A DNA stretch of 64,000 nucleotides, from assembly GCA_045658305.1 (NCBI GenBank), contig JAZOUT010000117.1, forward strand, positions 1-64,000. The letters run 5' to 3'. The translations under genes and the position numbers were made by a program. The notes below the pieces were generated by a model. The model was given only the letters and a program-made list of their open reading frames with translations, did not search any database and had not been told where the DNA came from. Each line of letters starts with the position of its first letter. Position 1 is the first letter of the stretch. Positions 1 to 7,747 of the stretch are shown here, piece after piece. The DNA comes from Aphodosoma sp045658305 (GTDB lineage: Bacteria; Bacteroidota; Bacteroidia; Bacteroidales; Paludibacteraceae).

Positions 1-262
1 TTGCTGTAACACTCGTTCCCGAATGAATTGTAAATACAGTAGTTCCCGAACGAATTGCTGTCACAACCGTTCCCGAACGAATTACCATCACAATAGTTCC
101 CGAATGAATTGTAAATACAGTAGTTCCCGAACGAATTGTATCTACAGTAGTTCCCGAACGAGTTACCATTACAACTGTTCCCGAACGAATTGTTGTCACA
201 ACTGTTCCCGAATGTATTATAAGAACAATAGTTACCAAATATATTTTCCATTGCCCCATTGA
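1..262. repeat. 27-bp tandem repeats inside the spike gene
   Basis: At least nine units of about 27 bp encode the nine-residue unit N-[ST]-F-G-N-x-C-x-x on the minus strand. N, F, G, N and C are nearly invariant while positions 6, 8 and 9 vary (Y/S/G/E, then I/D/R/N, then Y/S/G). The array continues past the left edge. Such arrays can change copy number by slippage or recombination. It is coding, not a CRISPR array. Confidence 0.9.
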
Positions 263-1424
263 CAAAGGTGTTACCCATACAAAGAGTTCCGAAACTATTA
301 CCTATTTGTACAAGGTTCATCATATCTTCAATACTATTGCATGTTGAAACAAAAACAGTATTATTTAGATCAACAGCAAAAGAAGATTGATTTACATTTG
401 CTTTAATTTGATTAAGTCCACACAAATGAATAATACCCATACCTGCAGAAGTCAAATCCACGCCCAATGAATTATCTTCAACATTACCGTCAGCACCAAT
501 CACAGAGAATGTATAGAGAAATTTACTATCGTTCGGATCAATAGCATATCCATCTGGAAGTGCTGGTAGTTCCTCCATCGCTTGACCTACATATTTGCCA
601 TAAAAAGCACATTCATCTTCACTTGGATCTTCTTTAGTGGCAATAATCAAAGAACGTTTGAATTGCACATTCTTGAAGTCATAACAACATAGGTTATTAT
701 ACTCATCTTCAAGTTCCCAAATAACACCTTTACCAGGTGTTTGTTCCTCATGTACAATCTCCATTACAGGGAATTGATTAGTCATTGCTTGCCCCATTGC
801 TGCAATATATATCACATTAGGGATAAAATCTTCGCCCTCTTGTAATTCCAAATGCGCAAAATAGATTTCAACCGCCATGCCTTGCACGTTACTTGTGAAC
901 TTATACGGAAACCCTTCGTATGTGCTATCGTTATTTGATACTGGAGTCAAATCCATTGCTCCTAATTCTGGGAGCGTAACGGTCCATTTTTCACCACCAT
1001 CACTCGCCCATGCGAATTTAGCCGAATCATTATCTAATGAGTATTTAAGTTTCCAAGCTGCCAAATTAGCATGCGCAAAATAGCCTTCTGTGTCACGTGC
1101 AGAATGCAACGCTTTGGCATCTTCTGACAGCTGATTAACATCGGTAGCCATAACAAGGATATCGAATGGGTGTCCTGCACTGCGAACATTAGCATTGTTG
1201 TACACTGTAGTTTCGTAGTCTATTATACGATACCATGTGCCAGGCGACAACGCACTATTATCTCGGAGTTGTTTTAATTCTGAATAAGTAACACGAATAA
1301 CTCCGTTTGAGTAGTCTTTTATTGTCTCTTCAAGGATGACAATTTTAGCGTGAAGAGCGATAAATATTTCTTTCAGTTTGTTCCAAAACAATTGTAACCC
1401 TGAATAATCTAAAAATGATGCCAT
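1..1424 (-). CDS. Receptor-binding spike/fibre protein, C-terminal part cut by window edge
   Basis: An open frame starts at an ATG (1422-1424) and runs leftward off the window without a stop, so at least 474 codons are present. The N-terminus (MASFLDYSGLQLFWNKLK) and the stretch LRDNSALSPGTWYRIIDY are of a type I recognise from adhesin and fibre proteins of Bacteroides phages. The visible C-terminal part is a tandem array of a nine-residue unit, N-S-F-G-N-x-C-x-x, probably a solenoid. As the leftmost visible gene of the structural block it is probably the host-recognition protein on the virion. Family function is inferred; the reading frame and repeats are seen directly. Confidence 0.8.
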   Translation of the reverse strand, partial: MASFLDYSGLQLFWNKLKEIFIALHAKIVILEETIKDYSNGVIRVTYSELKQLRDNSALSPGTWYRIIDYETTVYNNANVRSAGHPFDILVMATDVNQLSEDAKALHSARDTEGYFAHANLAAWKLKYSLDNDSAKFAWASDGGEKWTVTLPELGAMDLTPVSNNDSTYEGFPYKFTSNVQGMAVEIYFAHLELQEGEDFIPNVIYIAAMGQAMTNQFPVMEIVHEEQTPGKGVIWELEDEYNNLCCYDFKNVQFKRSLIIATKEDPSEDECAFYGKYVGQAMEELPALPDGYAIDPNDSKFLYTFSVIGADGNVEDNSLGVDLTSAGMGIIHLCGLNQIKANVNQSSFAVDLNNTVFVSTCNSIEDMMNLVQIGNSFGTLCMGNTFVNGAMENIFGNYCSYNTFGNSCDNNSFGNSCNGNSFGNYCRYNSFGNYCIYNSFGNYCDGNSFGNGCDSNSFGNYCIYNSFGNECYS

Positions 1425-1432
1425 AATTTTTG

Positions 1433-2395
1433 TTATTTGCGTTTCTTAGTTACTTTTTTACTACGAGCAAAGAGTTTACCTTGTACTGCGGTCACATTGG
1501 CTGTTTGTACTGGATGCTTACTCTTAGCAGCTGCTTTGGGAAGCGGATATGGTACAAGTGGCATTGGCGTAGCGTTCTTTGAATTGAGGATTGTTCCCAT
1601 GAGCTTAATGAGTGCATTGAATTTTGGAATTAGAGGTTTGAACTCAACTTCGGTGAGATACTTACCTCCCCTATAGTATTTATTATCCAAAGATTTAGCA
1701 AGATAAAGATTCTTTTGATGGATTTTGTTGAGTTGATATGCGATATATTCTTCAAATAATCGAGCAAAAATTTCATTACGCTGCGCCCAATATCCATCCC
1801 AATCTACACGTTCAAGAGTGAAAGGATAATCGACTATTTCGTTAACTAATGCACGAAGCGAAGAACCTACATTATCCAACAGTGGTTTGCTGCCAGACAT
1901 TGACCCTCCTGAAAGAGCTGAATATGTTTTGTGTTGGTCAATGTAACGCCCAAAGTTATAATCGAGAGCATGACCATACTCATGAGCAAATGAACCTGCT
2001 CCTTTTGTTTTGGTTAGGTTAATCATATTCATGCCTGGTTCGTAATGCGCCAACGCTCGACCATATCCTCTTGCACCAAAAGCAATGCCTATCATGCGAT
2101 TGAAACCGATATTTTGACTCTTGAATAACCATGCAAGAAAAACCAATGAATCATTCGCAGCAATAAGATTATCGTAGCGTTCGTCATTTGAGAGCCAATT
2201 GCCAAATTCAAAACCTTTGAGATTATACTTGCTGACTATTTCATAAGGATTGATGTCATTTGGCGATGTTTCACTATGAGATAAAATGGTGTTTTTGCTT
2301 TTTTTTACTATATGACTTTGTGCATACAAATCTGCACGTCCACCTTTTGCAATTGTAGTTGATGTGTCAACTATTTTTTTTCTTACTTTTTGCAT
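1433..2395 (-). CDS. Putative zinc metalloprotease, LPD1-like, virion-associated
   Basis: A 320-residue protein with an HEYGH zinc motif at residues 138-142 followed by ALDYNFG. This is the pattern of the LPD1-type peptidase domain found in polyvalent phage and plasmid proteins. A downstream RNEIFARLFEEY stretch could give the third metal ligand. The C-terminal tail is Lys/Arg-rich and could touch DNA or membrane. It lies 8 bp upstream of the spike gene and overlaps the small basic-protein gene before it by 13 bp, so it is co-expressed with structural genes. A role in entry, maturation or capsid processing is inference. Confidence 0.65.
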   Translation of the reverse strand: MQKVRKKIVDTSTTIAKGGRADLYAQSHIVKKSKNTILSHSETSPNDINPYEIVSKYNLKGFEFGNWLSNDERYDNLIAANDSLVFLAWLFKSQNIGFNRMIGIAFGARGYGRALAHYEPGMNMINLTKTKGAGSFAHEYGHALDYNFGRYIDQHKTYSALSGGSMSGSKPLLDNVGSSLRALVNEIVDYPFTLERVDWDGYWAQRNEIFARLFEEYIAYQLNKIHQKNLYLAKSLDNKYYRGGKYLTEVEFKPLIPKFNALIKLMGTILNSKNATPMPLVPYPLPKAAAKSKHPVQTANVTAVQGKLFARSKKVTKKRK

Positions 2396-2511
2396 GATTT
2401 ACGAGTTTTAGTTGTACGTTTGGTTGTTTTGCGTTTTGCTGTTCTCTTTTGTGGGTGGCGCAATCGTTCCTCATTAGGACGAAGGGCAGCTTTAGGTTGT
2501 AGTAGTCTCAT
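2383..2511 (-). CDS. Small very basic protein, possible DNA-condensing virion protein
   Basis: I choose the internal ATG at 2509-2511, giving 42 residues (MRLLQPKAALRPNEERLRHP...). The frame is open upstream to 2652, but that part lies within the spanin-like gene in another frame. The second half is almost entirely K, R and T. The start is 22 bp past the stop of the upstream gene and the 3' end overlaps the protease gene by 13 bp, a tight operon fit. Short arginine/lysine-rich virion proteins often bind packaged DNA. That is inference only, and the short length keeps confidence modest. Confidence 0.5.
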   Translation of the reverse strand: MRLLQPKAALRPNEERLRHPQKRTAKRKTTKRTTKTRKSCKK

Positions 2512-2533
2512 AGCTGTTTTATTATTATAAATA

Positions 2534-3049
2534 TTAACGATGATTGTAATAATAGTTGGCCGCTTTGAATATACCAACAAAGAATATGATAAGCCAGGTG
2601 ATGATACCTGAGTAGTAAAAGAACTGTTGCCAGACAGTAAGTGGTGCATCAACTTCAGTATATATTACTTCCGGAACCTGAATAGTATCGCACAGTACAA
2701 TGACTTCTGGTAATTGTTGAAGTATAAATAATAATGAGTCACGATTGGTAGGATGTGGGGTTATAGATAAAGCAGCGCAGCCTGCCTCGATAGGGATGCT
2801 CGGATTGTGGGTGGTGGCTATCTCCTCGGTAAGAGGCAGGGGCGTTGCAAGGGCAAGATATTGCAAGTCAGCAAGGGCAATAGGTTGCTCAACACGAACG
2901 TGAGGCAACTGGATAGTGTCTTGAATTTCGTGTGAGATGGTGGCCGTCTTTAATTCAGGGTGACGACGTAAAAGTTGATTAAGTCGGTACTGCGCTGAGC
3001 ATGCCGAAAATAGAATTGCGATTGTAAAGAATAAAATTATTTTTTTCAT
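2534..3049 (-). CDS. Unimolecular-spanin-like lipoprotein
   Basis: A 171-residue protein with a lipoprotein signal peptide (lipobox LFSAC, Cys17) and one hydrophobic segment near the C-terminus (about residues 143-163, rich in I, W, F) followed by a short polar tail. A lipid anchor at one end and a transmembrane helix at the other is the topology of unimolecular spanins, which link outer and inner membrane and finish lysis by fusing them. The segment after the lipobox (LLRRHPEL) resembles small lipoproteins I associate with Bacteroides phages. The M23 gene follows two genes away, consistent with a lysis role. The spanin function is inferred from topology. Confidence 0.6.
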   Translation of the reverse strand: MKKIILFFTIAILFSACSAQYRLNQLLRRHPELKTATISHEIQDTIQLPHVRVEQPIALADLQYLALATPLPLTEEIATTHNPSIPIEAGCAALSITPHPTNRDSLLFILQQLPEVIVLCDTIQVPEVIYTEVDAPLTVWQQFFYYSGIITWLIIFFVGIFKAANYYYNHR

Positions 3050-3099
3050 GTTATATAAAGATGTTTATTTTGTTTCTATAAAAATGATATAATCAGGAA

Positions 3100-3342
3100 T
3101 TACTTTTTGTCTTTAGCGGAAACAGATACATTCCAGGCAAACCATTCGTTCGCATCTTGTAGTTTTTTCCTAAATTGTTTCAATTTTTTAATAGCCTCTG
3201 GATCGAGGTTCTTTTTCTCCGTCAATTCAGTTGTTGAACGAATAGCCGTACGCAATTTGCTTTGCAAACGATTTGCTTCTGCAATAGTGAGCGATACAGG
3301 TTGTTTTGCTGTTTTGCTTTTTTTAGTAGTTTTTGTTGCCAT
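3100..3342 (-). CDS. Small basic helical protein of unknown function
   Basis: This 80-residue protein is rich in Lys and Thr at the N-terminus (MATKTTKKSKTAK) and predicted helical in the middle, with a KKLKQFRKKLQDANEW segment. There is no membrane segment or signal peptide. It sits between the M23 endopeptidase and the spanin-like lipoprotein, all in one direction with gaps under 60 bp. I do not recognise a family. A structural or DNA-associated role is possible from its charge and position, but nothing in the sequence decides this. Confidence 0.55.
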   Translation of the reverse strand: MATKTTKKSKTAKQPVSLTIAEANRLQSKLRTAIRSTTELTEKKNLDPEAIKKLKQFRKKLQDANEWFAWNVSVSAKDKK

Positions 3343-3365
3343 AGTTTTTGGGTGGTTTTATGGGG

Positions 3366-3863
3366 TTAGTATGAAAAGTATTTAGTTGGGTTTTGCATCC
3401 CGAAAGAGTTTTTGACTGTGAGATGTAAGTGTGGACCTGTAGAGCGTCCGCTATTGCCTGTATAGGCGATTATATCACCTTTGTGCACTAATTGACCATT
3501 GCGAACTGTAGCTTCATCGAGGTGAGCGAAGCCGACGCGTAGATCGTGGTCCTTAATGTCGATAGCGACTTGTAGTCCGCCTGCATCGTTGGAAACAACA
3601 TATCCAATAGTGCCATCGGCTGGTGCCAGGATTGGAGTACGCATTGGAGTAGCGATATCGATGCCGTTGTGGTTAGTCGATGCGCCAGTGGTTGGCGATG
3701 TACGACGTCCGAAAGGTGATGTAATGCGATATTTTTTCGCTGTTGGGTTGATTAGAAATGATTTGTACATAAACTTTTTGATTAGAAATGTAACGACAAT
3801 AGCAATGAGAAGTATGCCTACGGAGATAGATGCAATTAGAATGTTTTTGTTTGCATGTATCAT
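3366..3863 (-). CDS. Membrane-anchored M23 peptidoglycan endopeptidase
   Basis: A 165-residue protein with one N-terminal membrane segment (about residues 8-29) followed directly by an M23/lysostaphin-like domain. The zinc-site residues are visible: His65 and Asp69 (HNGID), His114 (GFAHL) and the HLH motif at 145-147, after GNSGRSTGPH. M23 enzymes cut the peptide cross-links of peptidoglycan. A catalytic domain this small behind a signal anchor suits either a virion-bound entry lysin in a membrane-containing particle or a lysis enzyme. The family is clear; which of the two jobs it does is open. Confidence 0.85.
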   Translation of the reverse strand: MIHANKNILIASISVGILLIAIVVTFLIKKFMYKSFLINPTAKKYRITSPFGRRTSPTTGASTNHNGIDIATPMRTPILAPADGTIGYVVSNDAGGLQVAIDIKDHDLRVGFAHLDEATVRNGQLVHKGDIIAYTGNSGRSTGPHLHLTVKNSFGMQNPTKYFSY

Positions 3864-3881
3864 AAATAGAATAGTTAAAGA

Positions 3882-4415
3882 TTAGTCAATATCAAGTACA
3901 ACGAGTTTTTCTATCTCTTCCAAAGAAATAGCCTCAGAACTTCCACCTGACGACGAACCAATATCAACACGTTCAATTTTAGGGAATGAGTCGAATGGGA
4001 TTATTCGATAAATACAATTCTTCTCAAGTTCAATTTTTCTTGTTGCACTACTATCATAATAATACGTATAATTATGATCATTCCAGAAAAACAAATCGCC
4101 AACAGAAAGATTTTTTATTCTGTTATAATAGTCTATATCATCTTCAAGAAGCAATATATCTTTTGCAGTTATTACATGTATAATTTTACTCTCTAATACG
4201 TTTTTTAATACTAAATTCTCATCTTCAATCCCGTTTTTCCACCAATATTCCACTACTCCATTGTCGGTTAATATACCAACCGTTTTGCCTTTTACACGAA
4301 TCTCAAATGGCACTGAAGCACACGCCTCAGCTATGCTTGCGTATGTACCATAATAGTAATCCACATTCGCCGTTGGATTTACTATTTTTACTTGTTGTGA
4401 TATATCAAATGCCAT
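3882..4415 (-). CDS. Putative phage fibre/accessory structural protein
   Basis: A 177-residue protein, soluble, with no signal peptide. The N-terminal text (FDISQQVKIV, then VDYYYGTY, then a region ending in GVVEYWW) matches a domain I associate with fibre and appendage proteins of Bacteroides phages. The start is 1 bp from the stop of the 4417-5187 gene, showing tight coupling. It probably assembles with that protein and the 89-residue one upstream as part of the host-contact structure. The family is recognised from pattern memory only. Confidence 0.5.
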   Translation of the reverse strand: MAFDISQQVKIVNPTANVDYYYGTYASIAEACASVPFEIRVKGKTVGILTDNGVVEYWWKNGIEDENLVLKNVLESKIIHVITAKDILLLEDDIDYYNRIKNLSVGDLFFWNDHNYTYYYDSSATRKIELEKNCIYRIIPFDSFPKIERVDIGSSSGGSSEAISLEEIEKLVVLDID

Positions 4416-4416
4416 A

Positions 4417-5187
4417 TTATGCTAATGTTATCGTTAATGTTACATCCATTTCTGCTGCCACCTCGAAAGTATGCACCTTGTATTTTGTTGTTGTAGATCC
4501 AATTGTATAATCTATCTCACTACCTGCCACAAATTTAGAAGTGATTGTTTCGTTGTTGCTTGTTACCGCTTTGCTTATCTTAATTGAAGATGGCAATGCA
4601 ATGCAAAATTTCTTACCCTTAAAAGCATGGGTTATTGTTTTTGAATTACTCCAATGTATTTTTGCAGTGTTACCATCAACGCCCATAGATTGAAGTTCAC
4701 TTTGTGTTGATGGTGTACTACCTATAATTGTATTAAAAAACACTTTATATAAAAACAACAATGACGTTGATGCAGTTCTTGCTGTTGCAACTCCAGCATC
4801 AGTCACATCACCACATGTCAGTGTAAATGTTGTATTGCTTTTAATTGCAGTTGCTGGAGTATATGTATAACTACGACTATCTACAGCCAAATCATCTACA
4901 ACAGCATTCGCACCTTGTTTAATTGCAATTGATAGAGGACTTTTATTTAATGCCCACGAGAAACTTACACTCGAAATTGCAGAGCCTACCTCATAAGTGC
5001 CACCGCCTGTAAACGACGATATACTAACCGCACTATAATAAACTTTATTTATCAATTTATCAAGTGCAATACCTACATTATCCACTCTATGCTCCGATGC
5101 TATCTCTCCAGAATATTCAATATCGTAAGCATTAACACTATCATTCTCTCGTAAGCGTCCTAATATAGAGTCAAATTTTACTGCCAT
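4417..5187 (-). CDS. Putative phage fibre protein with Ig-like beta domain
   Basis: A 256-residue protein beginning MAVKFDSILGRLRENDSV, a short N-terminal module I associate with Bacteroides phage fibre proteins, probably an attachment segment. The rest is Ser/Thr/Val-rich and looks all-beta, with a middle stretch (TGGGTYEVGSAISSVSFSW...) like the Ig-fold repeats of fibre proteins. There is no membrane segment. It is flanked on both sides by likely fibre components with gaps of 1 and 6 bp. Role as part of the receptor-binding apparatus is inference. Confidence 0.55.
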   Translation of the reverse strand: MAVKFDSILGRLRENDSVNAYDIEYSGEIASEHRVDNVGIALDKLINKVYYSAVSISSFTGGGTYEVGSAISSVSFSWALNKSPLSIAIKQGANAVVDDLAVDSRSYTYTPATAIKSNTTFTLTCGDVTDAGVATARTASTSLLFLYKVFFNTIIGSTPSTQSELQSMGVDGNTAKIHWSNSKTITHAFKGKKFCIALPSSIKISKAVTSNNETITSKFVAGSEIDYTIGSTTTKYKVHTFEVAAEMDVTLTITLA

Positions 5188-5193
5188 ATACTA

Positions 5194-5463
5194 TTAATAT
5201 TTATAAGTGTAACCTGATGCTTGTGATGGGGCAAACAAAAAACCTTGCAAACCATTTGGATATTTGCGCTGATATTGAGTTGCACCATCAATTGATACTT
5301 TTTCAATAAGAATAATACGCCATATCGACTGTTCTTCTACTGGAACAGCTGGTGTTATTGTTGCGCTACGATCAAGATAACAAAGATATATTTTATCGCC
5401 AGAATCAATGGTAAGATCTGCCGATACTGTAGCTGCAAGAAGTTCTGATGAAAATGGGGTCAT
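5194..5463 (-). CDS. Small putative fibre-associated protein
   Basis: An 89-residue protein ending in PNGLQGFLFAPSQASGYTYKY, a C-terminal pattern (YPNG ... F.F.P ... YTY.Y) I associate with small proteins next to fibre genes in Bacteroides phages. The N-terminus (MTPFSSELLAATVSADLTI) shows no signal peptide or membrane segment. The first of three adjacent genes of this flavour in the transcript. Biochemical function is unknown. Confidence 0.5.
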   Translation of the reverse strand: MTPFSSELLAATVSADLTIDSGDKIYLCYLDRSATITPAVPVEEQSIWRIILIEKVSIDGATQYQRKYPNGLQGFLFAPSQASGYTYKY

Positions 5464-5476
5464 TGTAATTAAATTT

Positions 5477-5923
5477 TTATGCTTTTATACCATGTGTTGC
5501 TAATCGCGCTAAAATAGAATCTACTACACCTTGCAATTCAAAAGATAACCATGAATAACTTTCATCGTCCATCCATTTTGCAAGGGATTCTCCGTATTGG
5601 TCAGCAAAATAATTTGCCACTCCTACAAATACACGATCACTCGAACGATTATATTCATAGTATATCGAAGAGTTACGAGTAAACATATTTACTCCTTTCA
5701 TGTCTGCATACAACGCTTCTGCAATACGCTTGATTTCAGCACCTTCTACATCTGTGAGCGTATTACCCCAGTCTGTTTCTTGAGGTAATTTGCCTTTATT
5801 ACCTTCTGTAGCTGCTTTTTTGCCTTGTTTGCGACCTACGAAGTAAAGTGTTATGATTAACGCAATTAGTATCACAACTATAATGCTTATGGTTATTACT
5901 GTTGTTTTAAGGGATATTTTCAT
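5477..5923 (-). CDS. Signal-anchored protein with ADMKG domain
   Basis: A 148-residue protein with a strong N-terminal membrane segment (about residues 9-29), then a basic KQGKK region and a mostly helical outer domain containing ALYADMKGVNMF. A related stretch, TLYSDMKGGNYH, occurs in the 252-residue protein at 6986-7744, so the two may share a domain. The 3' neighbours are fibre genes and the 5' end overlaps the next gene by 17 bp. Probably a minor protein of the virion membrane; exact function unknown. Confidence 0.55.
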   Translation of the reverse strand: MKISLKTTVITISIIVVILIALIITLYFVGRKQGKKAATEGNKGKLPQETDWGNTLTDVEGAEIKRIAEALYADMKGVNMFTRNSSIYYEYNRSSDRVFVGVANYFADQYGESLAKWMDDESYSWLSFELQGVVDSILARLATHGIKA

Positions 5924-6206
5924 GCTCTTGATTGATTGAATGTTCTAATGGTGTGGTAATAAGATTAAATCTTCTGTGGCAATCTGTACGATAACAAGCG
6001 AGCTCTTCAAGTGCCGATACACGTCTATCAAGATATTCAAGACGTTTATACAACACATTATCTACTTCAGCCGTAGCCGAAGCTGCTGCTTTCGACGCAT
6101 TAGCTGCAGCCTCTTTGCGAATTGCTCGCAAAGAGACAAACTGAGCTATATTGCTACTTGAGCAAATTACTGTTACCACGGATAAGATAATTTCAAGTGT
6201 TGTCAT
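5907..6206 (-). CDS. Small membrane protein with coiled coil
   Basis: This 99-residue protein has an N-terminal hydrophobic segment (about residues 4-20), an Ala-rich helix, a heptad-like stretch (VLYKRLEYLDRRVSALEELA) and a terminal CYRTDCHRRFNLI motif. One membrane helix plus a periplasmic coiled coil resembles inner-membrane spanin subunits and small phage lysis proteins. With the lipoprotein at 2534-3049 present, a lysis role is possible. It overlaps both neighbours by a few bases, so it is translationally coupled. Confidence 0.5.
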   Translation of the reverse strand: MTTLEIILSVVTVICSSSNIAQFVSLRAIRKEAAANASKAAASATAEVDNVLYKRLEYLDRRVSALEELACYRTDCHRRFNLITTPLEHSINQEHENIP

Positions 6207-6577
6207 TTTGATGCCGATGCCGCAAGAGCTTTAATGTTATTAAAATTTGCCTCGGTACAAATTTTCTCACCAAAAATAAGTTCACAAGCTGCTTCTGTTT
6301 TTGATCCAAATTTACCATCAACGACGAGCTTTTTACTGCCATTTGGCTCTAACAATGGATTTAGATAGGTTTGCAATGCTCTAACATTCGCTCCTCCAGA
6401 ATTACGTTTCAACGGGAAACGATCGTCGGTATATTTACCGCCTACTCCACCATTTTCCAATTCTTCAGAACCAGATACGTCTTTACTTTTTCCAAAAAAG
6501 AATAAGAAATAGACGAATAGTGCAGCGACTACCAATCCTGCACTTACGATGATTATAATTTTACTCTTTTGCGTCAT
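6203..6577 (-). CDS. Membrane-anchored peptidoglycan-binding-like protein
   Basis: A 124-residue protein with an N-terminal membrane segment (about residues 6-28), a linker, and a C-terminal region LQTYLNPLLEPNGSKKLVVD followed by GKFGSKTEAA. That is the spacing of the PG_binding_1 fold (a leucine-rich first helix, then DGxFGxxTxxA). It could hold the virion membrane or a lytic complex against peptidoglycan during entry or exit. It overlaps the next gene by 4 bp. Domain call fairly good, role inferred. Confidence 0.6.
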   Translation of the reverse strand: MTQKSKIIIIVSAGLVVAALFVYFLFFFGKSKDVSGSEELENGGVGGKYTDDRFPLKRNSGGANVRALQTYLNPLLEPNGSKKLVVDGKFGSKTEAACELIFGEKICTEANFNNIKALAASASK

Positions 6578-6579
6578 AA

Positions 6580-6720
6580 TTACTTGATTTTTTTGTAAAA
6601 GATAAATAACAAAACTCCTACTACAATCGGAATACTAAGTCCAAGAGCAAGATTTAATGCGCTATGTGTAGGTATTTCAACATTAATATCTACACCTCCA
6701 ATTGAATTACTCTCCTTCAT
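6580..6720 (-). CDS. 46-residue single-pass membrane peptide
   Basis: An ATG at 6718-6720 opens a 46-codon frame ending in TAA at 6580-6582. The peptide starts MKESNSIGGVDINVEIP, has one hydrophobic helix (about residues 24-42, LALGLSIPIVVGVLLFIF) and ends YKKIK. The frame fills the gap between neighbouring genes with 2 bp on each side, which is strong support that it is real. Probably one of several short membrane proteins of the virion. Confidence 0.65.
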   Translation of the reverse strand: MKESNSIGGVDINVEIPTHSALNLALGLSIPIVVGVLLFIFYKKIK

Positions 6721-6722
6721 AA

Positions 6723-6974
6723 TTATTTATATTTTGAAGTTAATACTACAGCTGCAATTGCAATCACAGCCAAACAAGTCAATACTCCAACTTTGAAGTA
6801 TCGCTCAGCCCAATCAATGATTTTTTCGGGATACTCACCTTGTGCGGTTGGATTCGCTAGTACAGGTTGTTGCGATGGGTCAACGAGTTCTCCATTGGCA
6901 TTAAAACCTACATGCTGAGCATACCACACAGGATCACTCAAGCGTTTTTGTTCTAGAAATTCACGTTTTGTCAT
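6723..6974 (-). CDS. Tail-anchored small membrane protein
   Basis: An 83-residue protein: a polar N-terminal part (MTKREFLEQKRLSDPVWYAQ), then one C-terminal hydrophobic segment (about residues 63-80, VGVLTCLAVIAIAAVVL) and a short basic end. No catalytic motif is visible. It lies 2 bp from the 46-residue peptide gene and 11 bp from the next upstream gene. Likely a minor virion membrane component, unknown function. Confidence 0.55.
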   Translation of the reverse strand: MTKREFLEQKRLSDPVWYAQHVGFNANGELVDPSQQPVLANPTAQGEYPEKIIDWAERYFKVGVLTCLAVIAIAAVVLTSKYK

Positions 6975-6985
6975 AAGTCAAATTT

Positions 6986-7744
6986 TTATTTATACACATC
7001 AGGCATCTGTCCTGTATAACCAGGAATAACATCGCCTGCTTTTTTGTTAAGCACCGACGGATTGTCTTTTACTGCTTTATAAGCATTATAAAAAGCATCA
7101 ACCTTCGGTTTCATTTCTTTGTACACCTTTCCAGTCTTACTGCAATAAGATGGTTTAATCAAATGCCATGACTGTTTGTCCATTCGTGGCAACAAAGTAT
7201 TGCTGTCTTTTTTTGAGTAACGCAATCCAAACAAATACATTTTTGCAGGACTACTTGTATAGGCTTTGAGTGTATCCCAAATCTTAGCATCATGATAGTT
7301 TCCGCCTTTCATATCGCTATATAAAGTTGTAGCATTACTATCAATCTGAGTCTTGAGAGTATTATCTTGTTTTTCCCATTTTTCATCAGGGGTCAAGGCG
7401 TTATATTGAGCAAGAGCTGTGTCATAATTATTTTTAATCTTCTTTTGCTCGTTTTCATAAGCAAGTTGTTGTTCCAACTTTTTTGCATCCTCTAACGCTT
7501 TTTTCTGCAAAGCCAATTGTTTTTCTTTTTCCTCGTCAGAAATTTCGGTGTTAGTGATGATGTCATTAATCGCTGTTTCGGCTTTCGCCTGTGCTCGTTT
7601 CACCTCTGCTTCTGCTTTAGCTTTGTCTGCTTCTGCATTACTTCTATTAGCATCTGCTTGTTCTTTTGCCGAAGGTCGCTTTAATAGGAAATAAGCCAAT
7701 ACGGCTATTACCAATACAATGAAAATGTACTTTAATTTATCCAT
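6986..7744 (-). CDS. Signal-anchored coiled-coil protein
   Basis: A 252-residue protein with an N-terminal membrane segment (about residues 5-21), then a long Ala/Lys/Glu coiled coil (about residues 28-110) and a globular C-terminal domain including TLYSDMKGG, related to ALYADMKG in the 148-residue protein at 5477-5923. A stalk with a distal domain on a membrane anchor suggests a virion protein that spans from membrane to capsid, or a periplasm-spanning entry protein. Role is inference; topology is visible. Confidence 0.55.
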   Translation of the reverse strand: MDKLKYIFIVLVIAVLAYFLLKRPSAKEQADANRSNAEADKAKAEAEVKRAQAKAETAINDIITNTEISDEEKEKQLALQKKALEDAKKLEQQLAYENEQKKIKNNYDTALAQYNALTPDEKWEKQDNTLKTQIDSNATTLYSDMKGGNYHDAKIWDTLKAYTSSPAKMYLFGLRYSKKDSNTLLPRMDKQSWHLIKPSYCSKTGKVYKEMKPKVDAFYNAYKAVKDNPSVLNKKAGDVIPGYTGQMPDVYK

Positions 7745-7747
7745 GAT

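Noticed and set aside
23..262. 79-residue plus-strand open frame rich in N, S, R
   Set aside because: It is the reverse-strand shadow of the spike repeat array; the minus-strand frame continues through it with a regular protein repeat.
1..262. CRISPR array
   Set aside because: The repeats are contiguous 27-bp coding units with no spacers.
2512..2652. Longer version of the basic-protein gene starting at 2,652
   Set aside because: The extra part overlaps the spanin-like coding region and has no family features; the ATG at 2,511 fits the operon spacing.
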